This document shows, one piece after another, positions 35,243 through 48,600 of a stretch of 64,000 bases of DNA. Numbering within the stretch: position 1 is the first letter of the stretch; each line of letters opens with the position of its first letter. The notes beneath the pieces were generated by a model. That model did no database searches, was not told the DNA's origin, and saw nothing but the letters and a program-made list of their open reading frames with translations. The DNA is from Paragordius varius (Eukaryota; Nematomorpha): NCBI GenBank assembly GCA_964247055.1, contig OZ176053.1, forward strand, positions 11,842,001 through 11,906,000, written 5' to 3'. The translations under genes and the position numbers were made by a program.

Positions 35243-38200
35243 TTGTATTAGTTCTTGACTTTCTTTACTTTGTCTCAATTTGGATTCATTTAAAACATTT
35301 ATTATTGATACTTTAATACAAAATTGTCCACATAAATACTTTAATTAATTCTCGTTAAAATTTCCACATATTGTAATCTTGTTTAACAATGACTTAATTA
35401 TTTATTTGATCCAAAATTACAATACTATGTATAAAAATGGTTAAAAACTTACAAAATTTATAAAGTTTAAAGTAATAAATATAAGAAAATACTTTTTTTC
35501 CATATTAGATCAAGGACTTATCGAAACTGGTTTAAATAGTTTGATACAAATTTAACGATGCAAAAATATTAATTTATTGATTTAAATAAAATTGAAATAG
35601 GTTCATGCGGATATAAGCCCTCTCCAAAAAATAAATTTTAGTAGCTATTTTTTAACTTGATTAATATTTAAAATTCCATTATTAAAGTAAGTTTGCCTAC
35701 TATTTTTGAAAGATTTAAATTTTTATATACCATAACATTTCTAAAACGTTTTCAAAATGATAGATTTATGTTAATTGTATAGTATCTCGTATTTATATTT
35801 AAATTAGTGAACATCAGGAAGAAGGATCGAAGAAGTCTCACGTGAAGTATTTTAATTCATATCTTGAATTTTTAAATTATACTATGGTTTCTATGAAAAA
35901 ATAACTATTATCATTAATATTTTGTACATATCGATAGATTTTTTATTCATTGGCATATTTAATTAGGTAAAAGTTCTAAACATAATATTATACTTAAATA
36001 ATTTTACTTATGCAAAAATAGACACCATGCTCGACCAGATGAAGAAGGCAGTCATGGGGAAAAGACTGAAGCCCAATTGGCTATGGAGGTTAGCATTATA
36101 TTGATATAAGGTTGAAAGAATTAAAAAATAAGTTTCAAACAATTATTCAAACAATTTTACAAGATTTTAGGAGTTAAATGACAATTTTTTTATAAAAACA
36201 TTGAGAACATATCCGTTTTGGGTGAGATTTAAATGTTATAGGACTATTTAAAGCTATCATATTTAGGCACAACGGAGAAAACATCAAGAACAAGAAGAAC
36301 AATGGCTGAAAGAATATCAAGAAATGAGAGCCCAGGAGCGAGAACGGGAACAGGAGGAATTGGAAAAATTGAAACAACGCCAAGTACTTAGAATTATAAT
36401 CTACTAATATAAACATCGATATTTTTTAACCTCTTAAATTTTTATTTGTTACAAAAAATATACGGGCTATGTTTCATTGTTTCTCGTATTGGGTTGGATG
36501 TTGGCAAAATTGATCTATTATTACCCGTGCTTTAATTTAATACCTGTAATATTGTTCCAAATTTAATATTTACGGTCTTATAGGTATTAGTAAACTCATT
36601 TTTTATATCAACATTATGCACTCAAAAAATTTCTGATATAATATATTTGGAATTGTAACTTTTCTCTAAAACTTCCAAAGTGCTTTGCGAAGCAACCTCA
36701 CAAAATTTTTTCTAATACTTTACCACACAAAATATTTGGTTTTAGAGCATAATTTTTTGTGTTGAATATGACAAAAGTCATAAAATTTTATAGCTTATAT
36801 ATATGTATCCCCTTGTAACACCAACTTTAGGCTGAACGCCGGAAAGAACGTGAGGAGGAAGATAAAATTTTGGCCGAAAAACGGAGAGTCATGGAAGAAA
36901 AAAGACGCGAAGAAGAGGACGAAATCCGTCGGAAACGAGAGGAAGAACGTCAAAGACGCCAAGCGGAATCCGAAAAACGCCGGGCTGAACTCCAAAACGT
37001 TATGGGTGGGTACACGGGTGTCACGCCTCAACCAAACTACGTTATTCAAAAAACGGAAAAGGTAGGTTACTCATTTTTTGCATCTAAAATGTTTAATAAT
37101 TAAGTGGTGTCACTTGTTACAGAATTACTTTTGGTTTTATGGCGGTTTCTTGGGTTAAAATTGAGCAAATTCATTTATTTAGTTTTGATTTCATCTATAT
37201 TTTTTACTCTTAGTTTGTTAGGTTATATATACTAAAAATATTGTATGAACCTAATAATTTACAGGTAGAGCAAAAGCCCAAAGAAAAATCACCAGAAGAA
37301 TTGGCCCGTGAAAAGGAGGAAACAGTAAACCGGAGATTGAAATCGTTAAATGTTTCTGGGTTGAGTGGACCCGAGTTGAAAGAAAGAGCTCGGGAATTAC
37401 ATAAGAAAATTCTCAAATTAGCTACTGAGCGTTACGAATCTGAGGATCGTATTAAGCGTCAGGAATATGATGTACAAAAATTTTTAAAGTTTTTGCCAGG
37501 CAATATTTTTTAAACATAAAAGCACATTAAAAATCAAAAATATACCAATTAAATTTTTTAAGTCTAGATTTTTTACACCCATCGTTTTGGGTTGCGAAAC
37601 GGGGATCAGAGATGTAAATTGGTAAAACAGTGTTTTATTTATAATTTGAAATTGTAATTATATAGCTTATATGGATAAAAAAAGCTTTAATTAAGTACTG
37701 TTGTCTTTTAAACGTTGTATACATTAGTTGTTACGTTACATCCGTATCATCTTTTACTGAAAAAGTCCCAGGTATTTTATATAAAGCTCAATTAAAACAT
37801 TGTCGATTGGTCCAAAGATTCTTGAATCCCATCTTTCTCTGTGTCACAGCCTTAATTATAAAAATTATGTTATGGCAAAAATATAAAAAAATTTGGTTTT
37901 GACACTTATTTATGACCCCGTGCTATAGATGAAACCTCGACTTTTACTTTTTTATATCTTATGCTTTTTTATCAATGCATTTTTAGCTTAAAGAACTCAC
38001 CGAACGACAAAAGCTTGTCCAAAAACAAAAATTGTAAGTACATATTTGATATATTTTTAAAATGTCTGCAATTTAATATTCATAAATGTTTAATATTCAT
38101 AAATGCTTTTAAATTAATTTAAATTTTCATTGCGTTTATTTTTATCGTACATGAGAGACTTATAACTTAAATTTTGATAAAATTAGGTTACTGTACTTTG

Positions 38201-39489
38201 GCTTAATTCTTAAGTATAAATGAAAGTTAATTAAATTATATGGACAGATTTTACCATATTTATTTTTTTTATTTCATGGCAAATGTAGAATGAAACTTGG
38301 AATAGACCCAACGTAAGTTGATGCTTTTTAATATTTACAGATTTTTTACAGTTTGTATCATTTTTTAACTAACATGTATAAAACCGATCTATAAAATTTA
38401 TTTTTCTATTATTAGATCGGACGAAGCCAAATTCCCAGTAAATATCACCTTTTTTCCTAAATTTTATCAGATAATTTTTTTGTTTAAACCTGTTTATATG
38501 TCATTATAGCCCAAAGTTCAAGTTGCTAGCAAATATGAACGAAGAACTGACCGCCGATCTTATAATGATCGCCGTTACTTATTTGAACAGGTAAATTTAG
38601 AGTTTTTTATTAATACGTGAAATCCTGAATGAAACTCTTTTTTTGATGGATTCATAAAAATTGCTATTGTTTACAATAGATTGCTGAAGGTAAAATCCCT
38701 GAAGGAAAAATTAAAGAAGAAATTGCTGCAGTTGAGGAACAGCCTGAGGAAGCCGAATAATGTTGACTATTTTGATTTTTTAATATAAACATTATTCACT
38801 TAAACTTTTGGATACTCTATGACTTTTTTTCAATTTTCAGTGCATGTCTCATTTCGCCATTTCTCGACGTTTTTTTTGTTCCTACCTTAGTATTCAAATG
38901 TAAAGATTTAAGGCAAGGGTGTCTGATACGCGGCCCTTTGAGACTCTTTGTGCGGCCCCCAAAAAATTTGATAATACATTATTTGCAAAAATTTCCTTAC
39001 AAAATTTTGGTACGATTGATATTTCTTAAATAATATTTTTTCTAAATTAATCCATCTATAGGCAGAAATTGCTATATTGCATTTGCATTTTAGTTTTGAA
39101 ATCTAATAAATTGTTTATAAATGATTTATATGCAGCCCGCCGGATTTTTTAAGTTAAAATGCGGCCCACGAAGCCTCTGTGTTGGACACTGCTGTAAGGG
39201 TTATTAGCCAATAACTACGTATAAAATAAAATTTACTGATTAATCAATCGATCAAGGATTTAGTTAGTAAAATAAAACCCGCTTTTCTGAGCAATGGGCA
39301 ATATATTTATTTGAATTCTTCAAGAAATTCTTAGAAACACTTTATGTGACTATCTAGCATGTTTTGTTTCGCTGTCATTTCTATCTATACATTATGGTGA
39401 AATAATTTTAAAAATAATTTTTGCTTTTTTAGGGTTTCCCAGACAAAGAAATCAAAAAAGAAAATCCGCCTGCTATTCCGAAAAAATAA
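35062..39489 (+). CDS. TNNT: Troponin T, with two candidate alternative last exons
   Basis: Exons: 35062-35093, 35808-35846, 36022-36088, 36267-36383, 36831-37061, 37265-37471, 37987-38033, 38289-38312, 38416-38437 and 38510-38590, then either 38680-38760 (315 residues in total) or 39433-39489 (307). All phases fit. The protein starts with an acidic Ser/Glu leader (MSSSSESESEK), followed by a long Arg/Glu coiled coil over exons 4-5 (EEEDKILAEKRRVMEEKRRE and onward). The troponin T core follows: KSPEELAREKEETV, LHKKILKLATERYESEDR, KRQEYDLKELTERQK, and the conserved C-terminal PPKVQVASKYERRTDRRSY and NDRRYLFEQ. Troponin T anchors the troponin complex to tropomyosin on the thin filament of striated muscle. 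Exons 8 and 9 are microexons of 24 and 22 nt. Identity is certain; isoforms are inferred. Confidence 0.94.
35174..35243. repeat. (TA)n microsatellite in troponin T intron 1
   Basis: About 70 bases of nearly pure TA, preceded by a few CTAT units and broken once by TATG. Confidence 0.85.
38914..39194 (+). mobile_element. hAT-type MITE between the two alternative troponin T 3' exons
   Basis: The ends CAAGGGTGTC-TGATACGCGGCCC and GGGCCGC/GGCTTCG words closing with GTGTTGGACACTGCTG are inverse in layout, and the 281-bp body matches 17700-17925. CAGGGGTGTCCAA-like ends belong to hAT-type MITEs. It lies 154 nt after one candidate stop and 238 nt before the other candidate last exon. Confidence 0.75.
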
Positions 39490-39660
39490 TCATTTTTACA
39501 TGTAAAAACCTGAATGTTTAAAATATTTATAGTTATTTTTTGATTTTACTGTAATTTATTTCTGCTTTACATTTACACCAGTTTTTGATTATCATAAACA
39601 GCTTAACCAAAGATAATCATTATTTGTTAAAACAATGTTTGAAAAATATTTAATTGGATT

Positions 39661-39666
39661 AATAAA
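39661..39666 (+). terminator. AATAAA poly-A signal after the distal troponin T exon
   Basis: AATAAA lies 172 nt beyond the distal stop (39487-39489). Confidence 0.45.
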
Positions 39667-40135
39667 TGAGTTTATTCTTGATAATACCTATTGTTATTAC
39701 ACATAGAGTGGCAATTTAACTAAGTTTTAGTTTAAGATTTTATTTAAATAATTATTTTACAATTTTTCAAAGAAAAATATCATAACTTTAGAAATATATC
39801 GGGGATCTTACAAGTTTTTAATAAATGACCAATAAAAACCAGTTGCTATTACGTAACATAACACTTTTATCAGTGAGTAGTATCACCAAAAACATTTAAA
39901 GGGCCGAAAAAATATTGGTCCTTTTTCAAAGGCTATTGATGAACCAAATTAAATCAATAAATTATGTTCAAGACCATTATAATGTTAAAAGGCAAATAGA
40001 ACTTACTCATTTTTTCCATTAAAAGTGATCAATAATTATATTATTGCTAGGCAAGGTAAATAAAGTTTTTTTTGTGTAGAAATGGAAAAGAATAAAAAAT
40101 TACGCAGTCTAACTTAACAAATAAAAAAGATAGTA

Positions 40136-42070
40136 TCTATATATTAATAAAAATGGAAAGTGGTGACTTTGTGATTTGTTTCCGGAAAACCGGTAGACCC
40201 ATTCTAATCCAAATGTTGAAAAAATATATTCATTAATAAATGCCCCCATAGCTTCGCCCTTTTTTTAAATTAGGGCCCCAGTTCGGGCCCACCCCGTGTA
40301 AAAAACGGGTTTTTTTCGAAAACACAACCATTCGATTTCAGATATGATTTATATTTACTTATTTTCGATTGTGCCAAACATAGTCGGCTCGCTTTTTTAA
40401 TTTAGGCCCTCTTTTACCCGTTCCCCCGTAAAATGCCATTTTTCAAAAAAATTAACTCCACAAAAGTAATTTTTTGAATTAATTTATCGCCCAAGGTATG
40501 AGACCGTCTCCGTCATATCGAAATAGCGTGCCTCTGGGGCTAAATTTAAAAAAACCTATCAGGCCATACGAGTTTAATATCTTCTTAAAATATTACCCGT
40601 AACAAGTCAAAAATTTGGATCGTGCGGTTTTTTTAAATTTAGCCGTTATTTAGGCCCTTCACGCCCTGAAAAATGCGCCACCATAAAATGATTTTTTAGT
40701 TTTGAGGCAATTATTCTAAAAAATGAGAGCCTATGGAATGAATAATGATTCCAGGTATTCTCCGTAAAAAGGCAAAAATTTTAATCAAGCGCTTTTTTGT
40801 ATCAGCCTCCTCTAGGTAGGGAGGCTCCCCGCCTAAAACTGCGCCATTATATCAAAATTGCGTTGCTTAGGAGTTAATTGGAAAACTTATCAGGCCATAT
40901 AAGTTCAATAAGGGCCTGAAATATTACCCGTAAAAAGGCAAAAATTTAAGTCGAGAAGTTTTTTTAAAGCCGTTAATTAGGCCCTTTACGCTCTAAAAAA
41001 TGCGCTATCATTGAACTATTATTTTTTAAGCCATTCTTCAAAAAACTATTAACAACATATGGAATGAATAATGATTCAATATTCTCTAAAGGCAAAATTT
41101 TTTATCATACGTCTTTTTTTATATTGGCCTCTGGGTAGGGGGCTACCCGCGTTAAACTGCGATATCGATACAGCATGCCTTTGGAACCAAATTTCAGCAA
41201 ATCCATGAGAAAGAAAGGAACATATGGAATTCTTAATAATTCCAGATATTACCCATATAAAGACAAAAATTTTGCCCAAAGCTTTTTTTATACCAGCCCC
41301 TGGTAAGGGAGCTACCCGCCAAAAGAGAAACTATTTAGAAATTGCGTTGTTTTGGACCTAATTTACAGAAAATTTAAGCAGCCATATGAGCTCATTAACA
41401 GCTTGAAATACTGCCCGTAACTAGGTAAAGGCCAGGCGTTTTTATTAGACGTTAATTTGGGACCTTTATGCCCTAAAAATACGCCATCATATAACGATTT
41501 TTTAGGTTAAGGTATTTTTTCGAATAGCCCATGAGACGATGGTATCAAAGATGATTCCAAATATTTGCCTTATAAGGGCAAAGAATTTAACTCAGCGCTT
41601 TTTCCATATAGGTCCGTAGGTAGGGGTTTACCGGTTTAAAACTGAGTTGGAGCTAATTTTCAAAAAACCTAAGAAGCACGAGTTCAGTTAAACGCATCTC
41701 TGGGGAATTTGTATAATATCATTCTTTCCTTTAAAAAGGGACCACAAATCATTTACTTTTTATATCCCTTAATCCCAGCTGTGTGAACACAATTTCAAAA
41801 CTTTTAACCATGATTTCGAAAAATGAAAATCTTAAAATAACAATAATATATGAAAATAATTTTCATAAAGGACAAGATTAAATATGGTCAATTTCGAGTA
41901 ACCAATATTCCAGCCTATGCAAAAACACGTAAAAGAATAATTAAAAACATTGTTTTTATTAAATATGGTTTTTATTATTTTTTTATCTCAATTACCTCTA
42001 TTGATTGCAAATTATTAAGAATAATTATGGGAGAGACTAAGTCACAGCAAAGCGTGACAGGGCCAGCTAG
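40136..42070 (+). mobile_element. Non-autonomous Helitron, 1.9 kb
   Basis: It starts with TCTATATATTAATAAAAATG after an A and ends with GCCAGCTAG before a T, as Helitrons do (TC...CTAG, inserted between A and T). GTCACAGCAAAGCGTGAC just before the end can form the expected 3' hairpin. No rep-helicase coding is present, so it needed a helper. A 78-codon frame at 41850-42086 crosses the 3' end and is not considered a gene. The middle is a repeat array (see 40500-41700). Confidence 0.82.
40500..41700 (+). repeat. Internal array of about seven diverged ~160-bp units in the Helitron
   Basis: The word CCCGTAAAAAGGCAAAAATTT recurs in diverged form near 40610, 40770, 40930, 41085, 41250, 41415 and 41570. 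Units alternate between two kinds. One continues into GCCGTTAATTAGGCCCTTTA-like sequence, the other into GGTAGGGAGGCTACCCGCC-like sequence, giving a higher order of about 320 bp with one break in the alternation. Units are strongly diverged, so the array is old. Confidence 0.75.
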
Positions 42071-42071
42071 T

Positions 42072-42994
42072 ATTTTTATATATTAGCGAATTTCATATTT
42101 TGCGAAAATCAATAAATTAAACATACTTCGGTTATTTTATTAAATATTTGGGTAAAAATTAGCCCATTTCCGAATCCGTTTTTATACAAATGTTTAAATT
42201 TATTGTTGATTACATAAAAAATTGAACAGTAGTATTTAGTTGTTGTGTGTGGTGTTGCTTGGTAATAATTAATCGTAAAGATCTATGTATAATACGTAAT
42301 ATATATATTATATATATGTATGTTTACTAATTAAAAATGAATAAAATTAGATGACATTGAAATATATAAAAACACAGGAAAAATATTATCATTAAAAATG
42401 TTCGTTAACCTTAAAATATTATTTTAAACAAATTATTTTTACCATGATATAATTAATGAATTTGGTTTTTTAAACCATTCAAAGACTAAGTTTGGGGAAA
42501 AAGGTAGCAGCATAATTATCGTGTGTAAAATATTGTCACTCTTATTTATTGCATTTGAGTGATTTGTCATACATACACACATACATATAGTATATAAAGT
42601 AAAATCATTTTACAGCGCCATAAAAAATTTACCACTAACTAAATAAATAAATGGGAAAAAAATCATCATAAAACATACAATTACTTAGTTTTAAAGACAA
42701 ATACAATTAGGTTAAAACGATTATTTCATTTCCATAATGATCACATATTATAGATTATATGATTGATTGTTTGTTTGTTTATATACAAAATGATACAAGG
42801 TAAAATGATATTGTTAGATGCTGCGATTCAAAACTTCAGTTTTCGACAATAATAATAAAATGATCGGATTTATAATTTGTAATATGATTGATTGGATGAT
42901 TGTTAACTTACTTAAAAGCATGATTGTTTGCTAAAATATATTTATTACTTTAAAACACATGTGCTACTTTGTGTTGCGACCCCCCATGAATGAA
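42072..42994. other. Gene-free AT-rich stretch downstream of the sugar transporter
   Basis: About 0.9 kb that likely includes the 3' UTR of the minus-strand transporter. No repeat family or gene recognised. Confidence 0.45.
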
Positions 42995-45264
42995 TTACAA
43001 TCGACGTCCGGGAACATTGTCCTAAAACACAAAAAAAGAAAAGATTTAAATATAAATTTAGGGTAAAACTAAACAAGCATATTTTACTAAAAGCAAAGCG
43101 ATATAAAAGAGCAAAACAAGAATATAAACAACTTACATTAAAGAATTTCTCTCCCGTGAAGCGTTAAAAAATATTAGAAAAAACCGAAACTTTTACAAAA
43201 ATATTGATAAAAATAAAATGTGAAATGTTTCATACAGCAGAAAACTTCTCTTCATCCGTCATAAACAAACGCGCCAATTCTTCCGAAGTCTTGTTTTTGG
43301 TTTCAGGTAGGAATTTGAATGTGTACAACCAAAATATGAGATTGAGCACCGTAAATACCAAAAACACATAATTTCCCATATATTGCTAAAATATGGTTTA
43401 ATTATAATATATATATATATATAATGGACATATCTTAAATTTATCAAAAATAATTACATAATGATGATTGGAACCGAAGTTTTAAACACAAAAATTAGTT
43501 TAGAACAAACATTAATTCTCATTTTTATCACAGTGTTAAAACATGTTTATAATATGTTCTTTATTTTAGATAAATCATTAGCAATATTTTTATTTTTTTA
43601 GAATTGTTATAAATAATGTTTACATTTATTTTTACGCACACAATCATGTATTTTATATAGGGTGAATTAGCAAAATTTTAAATAAAACCGATATTAAAAT
43701 CATTTGACCATATATAACTCAATTTTGATTCCAAAACCATTTTATTTCCTGTTTTTTTTGTAAAATTTCATATATATTTAAACGAACATGAGACTTCTTA
43801 CATGCAAAATGGGAAACAGTAATCCAACCAAAAAGTTACCGATCCAATTGAAAATGACGGATATACTCATAGCTTTAGGTCTTGGCGCCTGGGTAAATAA
43901 TTCGGCAGATATAAACCATGCAATGACACCTATATTATGAAATATTTTTTATTCTGAAAAATACAATCTTTCATTTAATTTAACCATAAAAAACTATTAA
44001 TTTTCTATTCTTTAATAATAATAAATGTGATTGGAATCAAAATTTAAATATTATATTAAATATACACATCAAAATTCTATTATTTTTGTTATAAATACAT
44101 CATTAATTTAGTTTACACACTACATAACTTACAATCAAATAAAAATAACGTGGATGATTGGCAAAAAATTAATATAGAGTAGGCGGACATATACCTGGCC
44201 CAATGGCGAAGAAGCAAACGAAAATGATGACAAAAGCCACAGAAAAGTAAGGGGCCGCTGGGAAATGACGCACATTAGGTATTCGGTTTTTGGATCCTAA
44301 CATAAAACGATTATTAACAAAATTAAAATGATGATTTAATTGTACAATTTATTTATCAACAATAATTTTTTATCAAGGCTACCCCCGTATAACATTCAAT
44401 ATAAATTGTATATTTTTTCACAACTATTTAATAATTTGGTAATTGATACAAGTCCACACTTTTATTTTGTTAAAAAAACGAGTGATAACTGATCAATAAT
44501 TATTATCAAATTTTGGTGTAATAAACTTTGGAAAGGTAAGACTTGATTAACGATAATATATAACAAAAATGTTGCTTCTATTAATGTTACAAGTACAGCT
44601 AACGTTAAGACAATCCCTATAAAAAGTCAACAGGTAACTTCGTATCAGCTATCGAAAAAAAAGTGAAGATCTATAAATGAACTATGGTGCTTCGGAGCTT
44701 AGTAAAAACGATAGTCAAAACCCTAAAATATTAAATACACTTTATTTATACAATAACAACACATTTTCCCCCTTAAACTGAGGCTCTTAATTAAAGTTTT
44801 AAATTTGACTTAATCATTTCAAATTCCTCCCTATGATCAAAAGAATTTAAAATGTATATACCGAGAACTAAAGTGAGTGTCAGCAAAATACTGCATAACC
44901 ACATGCCAGCTAGACCCAAGAGGTATAAAGTTCGTCGACCAGCTTTCTCAATAATCAACATACTAATAACGGTCATAAGGACATTTATGACACCCATGCC
45001 ACACGTAGCATACACGGCTGAATCACTGCGAAGGCCTGCGCTTATGAAAATCCCCGTTGAAAAAAACATGGCCTAAGATATTAAATGTGTAAATTAATTT
45101 TAAATGGTTCTTTCTGTTTTAATATAATTGTTAGATATTAGTAATTAAGTATGAATGAAAAAAATATTTTTGTTTTAAAGACTGGGCATAAAAAATATTT
45201 ACAAATAATATAAGTGTAGCATATCAACCAAACATTATTAAATTATTTTAAGATATACTGAGTG

Positions 45265-45305
<41 letters not shown>

Positions 45306-45646
45306 GAAAGTTAAAAAATAGATTTATTTATTTGGATTAGAGAGTAATTGTAAAATTTTGGAAAATATTATTGTCATTAATATTATATCCTAAAACAAAT
45401 TATATATCCATATATAAGAAAGGTATAAGATTAACTCTAAAAATCTCGTTATATATTTATAATTGTTTCAATATCAGTGTATTAAAAAATAATACATTAT
45501 TTTTCATTTTTATATATTTATATATGATATAACCTTAAAATTAATATAATATTTTATAATCTTAATCTATATTGATTATAATCCGTACAGTTATAATCTA
45601 ATTGCCTTGAGGGTTAAGATTAAAACAGCTAAAAACATAATATATT

Positions 45647-45685
<39 letters not shown>

Positions 45686-48600
45686 TGGCATTTAGCCAAT
45701 GACCACAAAAACTAAATTATAACATTTTCCCGTGTTAACTCAATTTTTTATTGCATCATTTAAGAAAGACAAATTAATCATTTCATCAGACATTAAAAAC
45801 GAAATTTGGGCCATATAAATTACAAAAATATATAATATTCCCTCCTTTTAAACTAACATCATAAATGTGGTACAAATTTTGAGTAAATTAATAAAAATTT
45901 TAGATAAAATACCTTACATGTTGTAATTATTTCAAATTAATTAAATTTTGAGTTAACAATTATAAAATACATAAAAATAATATTTCGCACGAGCCTAAAT
46001 GAATAAAAACCCAATGGGAAAACCATTCTTTTAATCATTTCATTAACCAAACGTATGATTTCAAGATGATTTTAATCAATTTAAGCAAAATATAACAAAC
46101 AATCTTTTTCAAGAATTAACCAACCAAATAATATCTTTTTAAGATAATAAAAAATGAATAATTTACAGCATTAATTCCACTCAATTGTTGTGAGATGTGA
46201 GTTTCACTGGCAATGATCAAGGGCTTACGATACACAGGTTTGCGGAACATGTCACCCCACGTAACAGGGGGCAGTCTTTTCTGTTCTTCGGCTTCGCGTT
46301 TCATTTGATCAATTTCGTCTGTAACATCGTTCGTTTTACGGAGTTTAGATAGAGCTAAAAAGGTTATTCAAATATAATTTAAAATTGGTAATACAATAAT
46401 ATAATTGAAATATGAAGTTTATGTGAAAAAAAACGAGATTTGTTACAAAGTATGGTAGTCTTTTCAAAAAAAACATTGATGTTTTCATTTTCCTGTATTA
46501 ATAATGATCGCAAAAATTTACATACAATTAAAATAGTTTATAATTTAAAAAATTATAAATAAATCTATCTTTTTACTATATATGGCAATAACAATTTTAA
46601 CAATTTATCATACTGTGGTTTTTTTATGCACACTTATATTAACATAATTGTAAAATGAATTAACCTCATAAAGATTCAGAGAAGACAAATGTATTTTTAG
46701 AAAAGTAATTTAAAATGATATCATATAAATTATTTGTATTAGTTATCTACAAATTTTTAAGTCAAATAGACAGATATCTTGAAAATCGCAAATAATTTAT
46801 CTGCTAGTTTTACAGTTAAATGGTAAAGTTTTTAGTAAAAATGTAACAAAAATTCATTTTTTTAAAATGCCATGTAGATAAAGCTTTTTTTACAATATAT
46901 ATGACGCAATCAAAAAATCAATAATAATATGAAGATAATATCGTTATTTTCCATGTTTTATGTCATTTCTAACTTGTAAACTCTTTAGTTTAAAGCACAT
47001 TTTTATTTTGAAAAAAAAACTACCGTAAACAAAGTTCATGTAAACCTTCAAACTTATTATGCAGACAAACATACCACACAAAAATATGAATAGAATTTTA
47101 GCCATTTTTTATTAAAAAAACTTTATTATTCAGGGGAAAAAACTAAAATTTGTAAAAATATACCATATCGTGCACGTATTTCATCATTTTTTGTAATCAA
47201 CAAATATCTTGGACTCTCTGGCATTAGCGGTAACAGTAAACATTGGATTGCGGCCGGAATAGCAGTAAAGGCTAAAATAAAAATTTTAAAATAACAATGT
47301 TTAACCAGTTAATGTAAAGCCAAAATATCAAGATAAAAGAAAAATCCAAAACATACAAGGCAATGTGAATTTTTGTTTAAAAAAATAGACATATGCGCAT
47401 TTAAAATATTTGTACTAATGTTACAATAAGATATTAAAATCTAGGCAATAATATTTTAATTAACAACCTCAAATTTTACATTCATTTTCCATATTTTATA
47501 TGAAAACATCCTATATTTAACCATAAATTTATGATTATCGCTAAGCTACCATAATAGATATACTGCAAAACTATTTTATCATTCTTAAAACATCTCAATC
47601 TGTTAATATAATAATAATCTATATTATAGGTTCGATGGGTGGGACATTTAAAAATGTTACAATACAATACAAAAATTACAAAAACTATAAAAAAGCGTGA
47701 GTGTTCAGGAAATTAAAATTAAAAAATCAAATATGATAAGTGTAAATACCAAGCAGGATAGGCCAATGGTAAACATTTCCCAGGAGTTGAGGCAGACCCA
47801 AAATCTGTGAAAAGAGAATGGAAATCGTGATGGCAAGTTGATGGACTGCCCCAGTTGCTCCACGCAAACTAACAGGCGAAATTTCAGCCAAATACATGGG
47901 AACTGCGCCAGAAGTCACACCTATAAATTAAAAAATTTTTATTTCAATGTAAAAATTTTATATATGTCGTTTTTTTGGTTTATATTATCTATAAAGCATG
48001 AGTCAAAAGTTTATTGCAAATTTTTGTCGCTTATATAGTGTGACATATAGATTCACACAGTAAATGGTAATATTATTATTTAAAATGTTAATTCATAAAA
48101 ATGTAACTGTTAATGCTACATGACCGTCCATACATAATGAAAAACCAAAAATTATAGATTTTTTGTTCATATTATAAGATTAAAATAATAAAATGAGAAA
48201 ATATGATCAATTTATCAAGAAAAACATAAAGGAATTAATAGAAACATTAAATTTATTATAGTTTTAATTTGCAAATAAATGTAATAATTTTGTTTCAATT
48301 TATATAACATCCATAATACCAATTTTCCTTTCAATTTATAAATTATATTGCTTTATTTACAATTATAATATAACATTCACAATTCAAATCACCCTAAAAA
48401 TAAATTATGTATGGGCTTATATATTACTCATCATTCATATGAAATATATTTCTACGACATATTTTATTATTTTTTAACATAAACAGAATATCATATTTTA
48501 AAAATATAAAATAAAATTAATTTTTAATAGTAAAAACATAATTAATTTAAGAGTGAATAATTGTTCGAGGTTAAATTTGAATTGTTGGATAAATTTAAAC

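Noticed and set aside
36850-37103. Overlapping frames in the troponin T coiled-coil exon
   Set aside because: Only the frame reading AERRKEREEEDK joins neighbouring exons in phase; the others, including the minus-strand one, are shadows.
44791-44861. C-terminal extension of transporter exon 8 ([13 protein letters not shown]...)
   Set aside because: Splicing at GTATAT (44861-44860) restores the GLUT order into the next exon in the right phase, so this is read-through into the intron. At most it is a truncated isoform.
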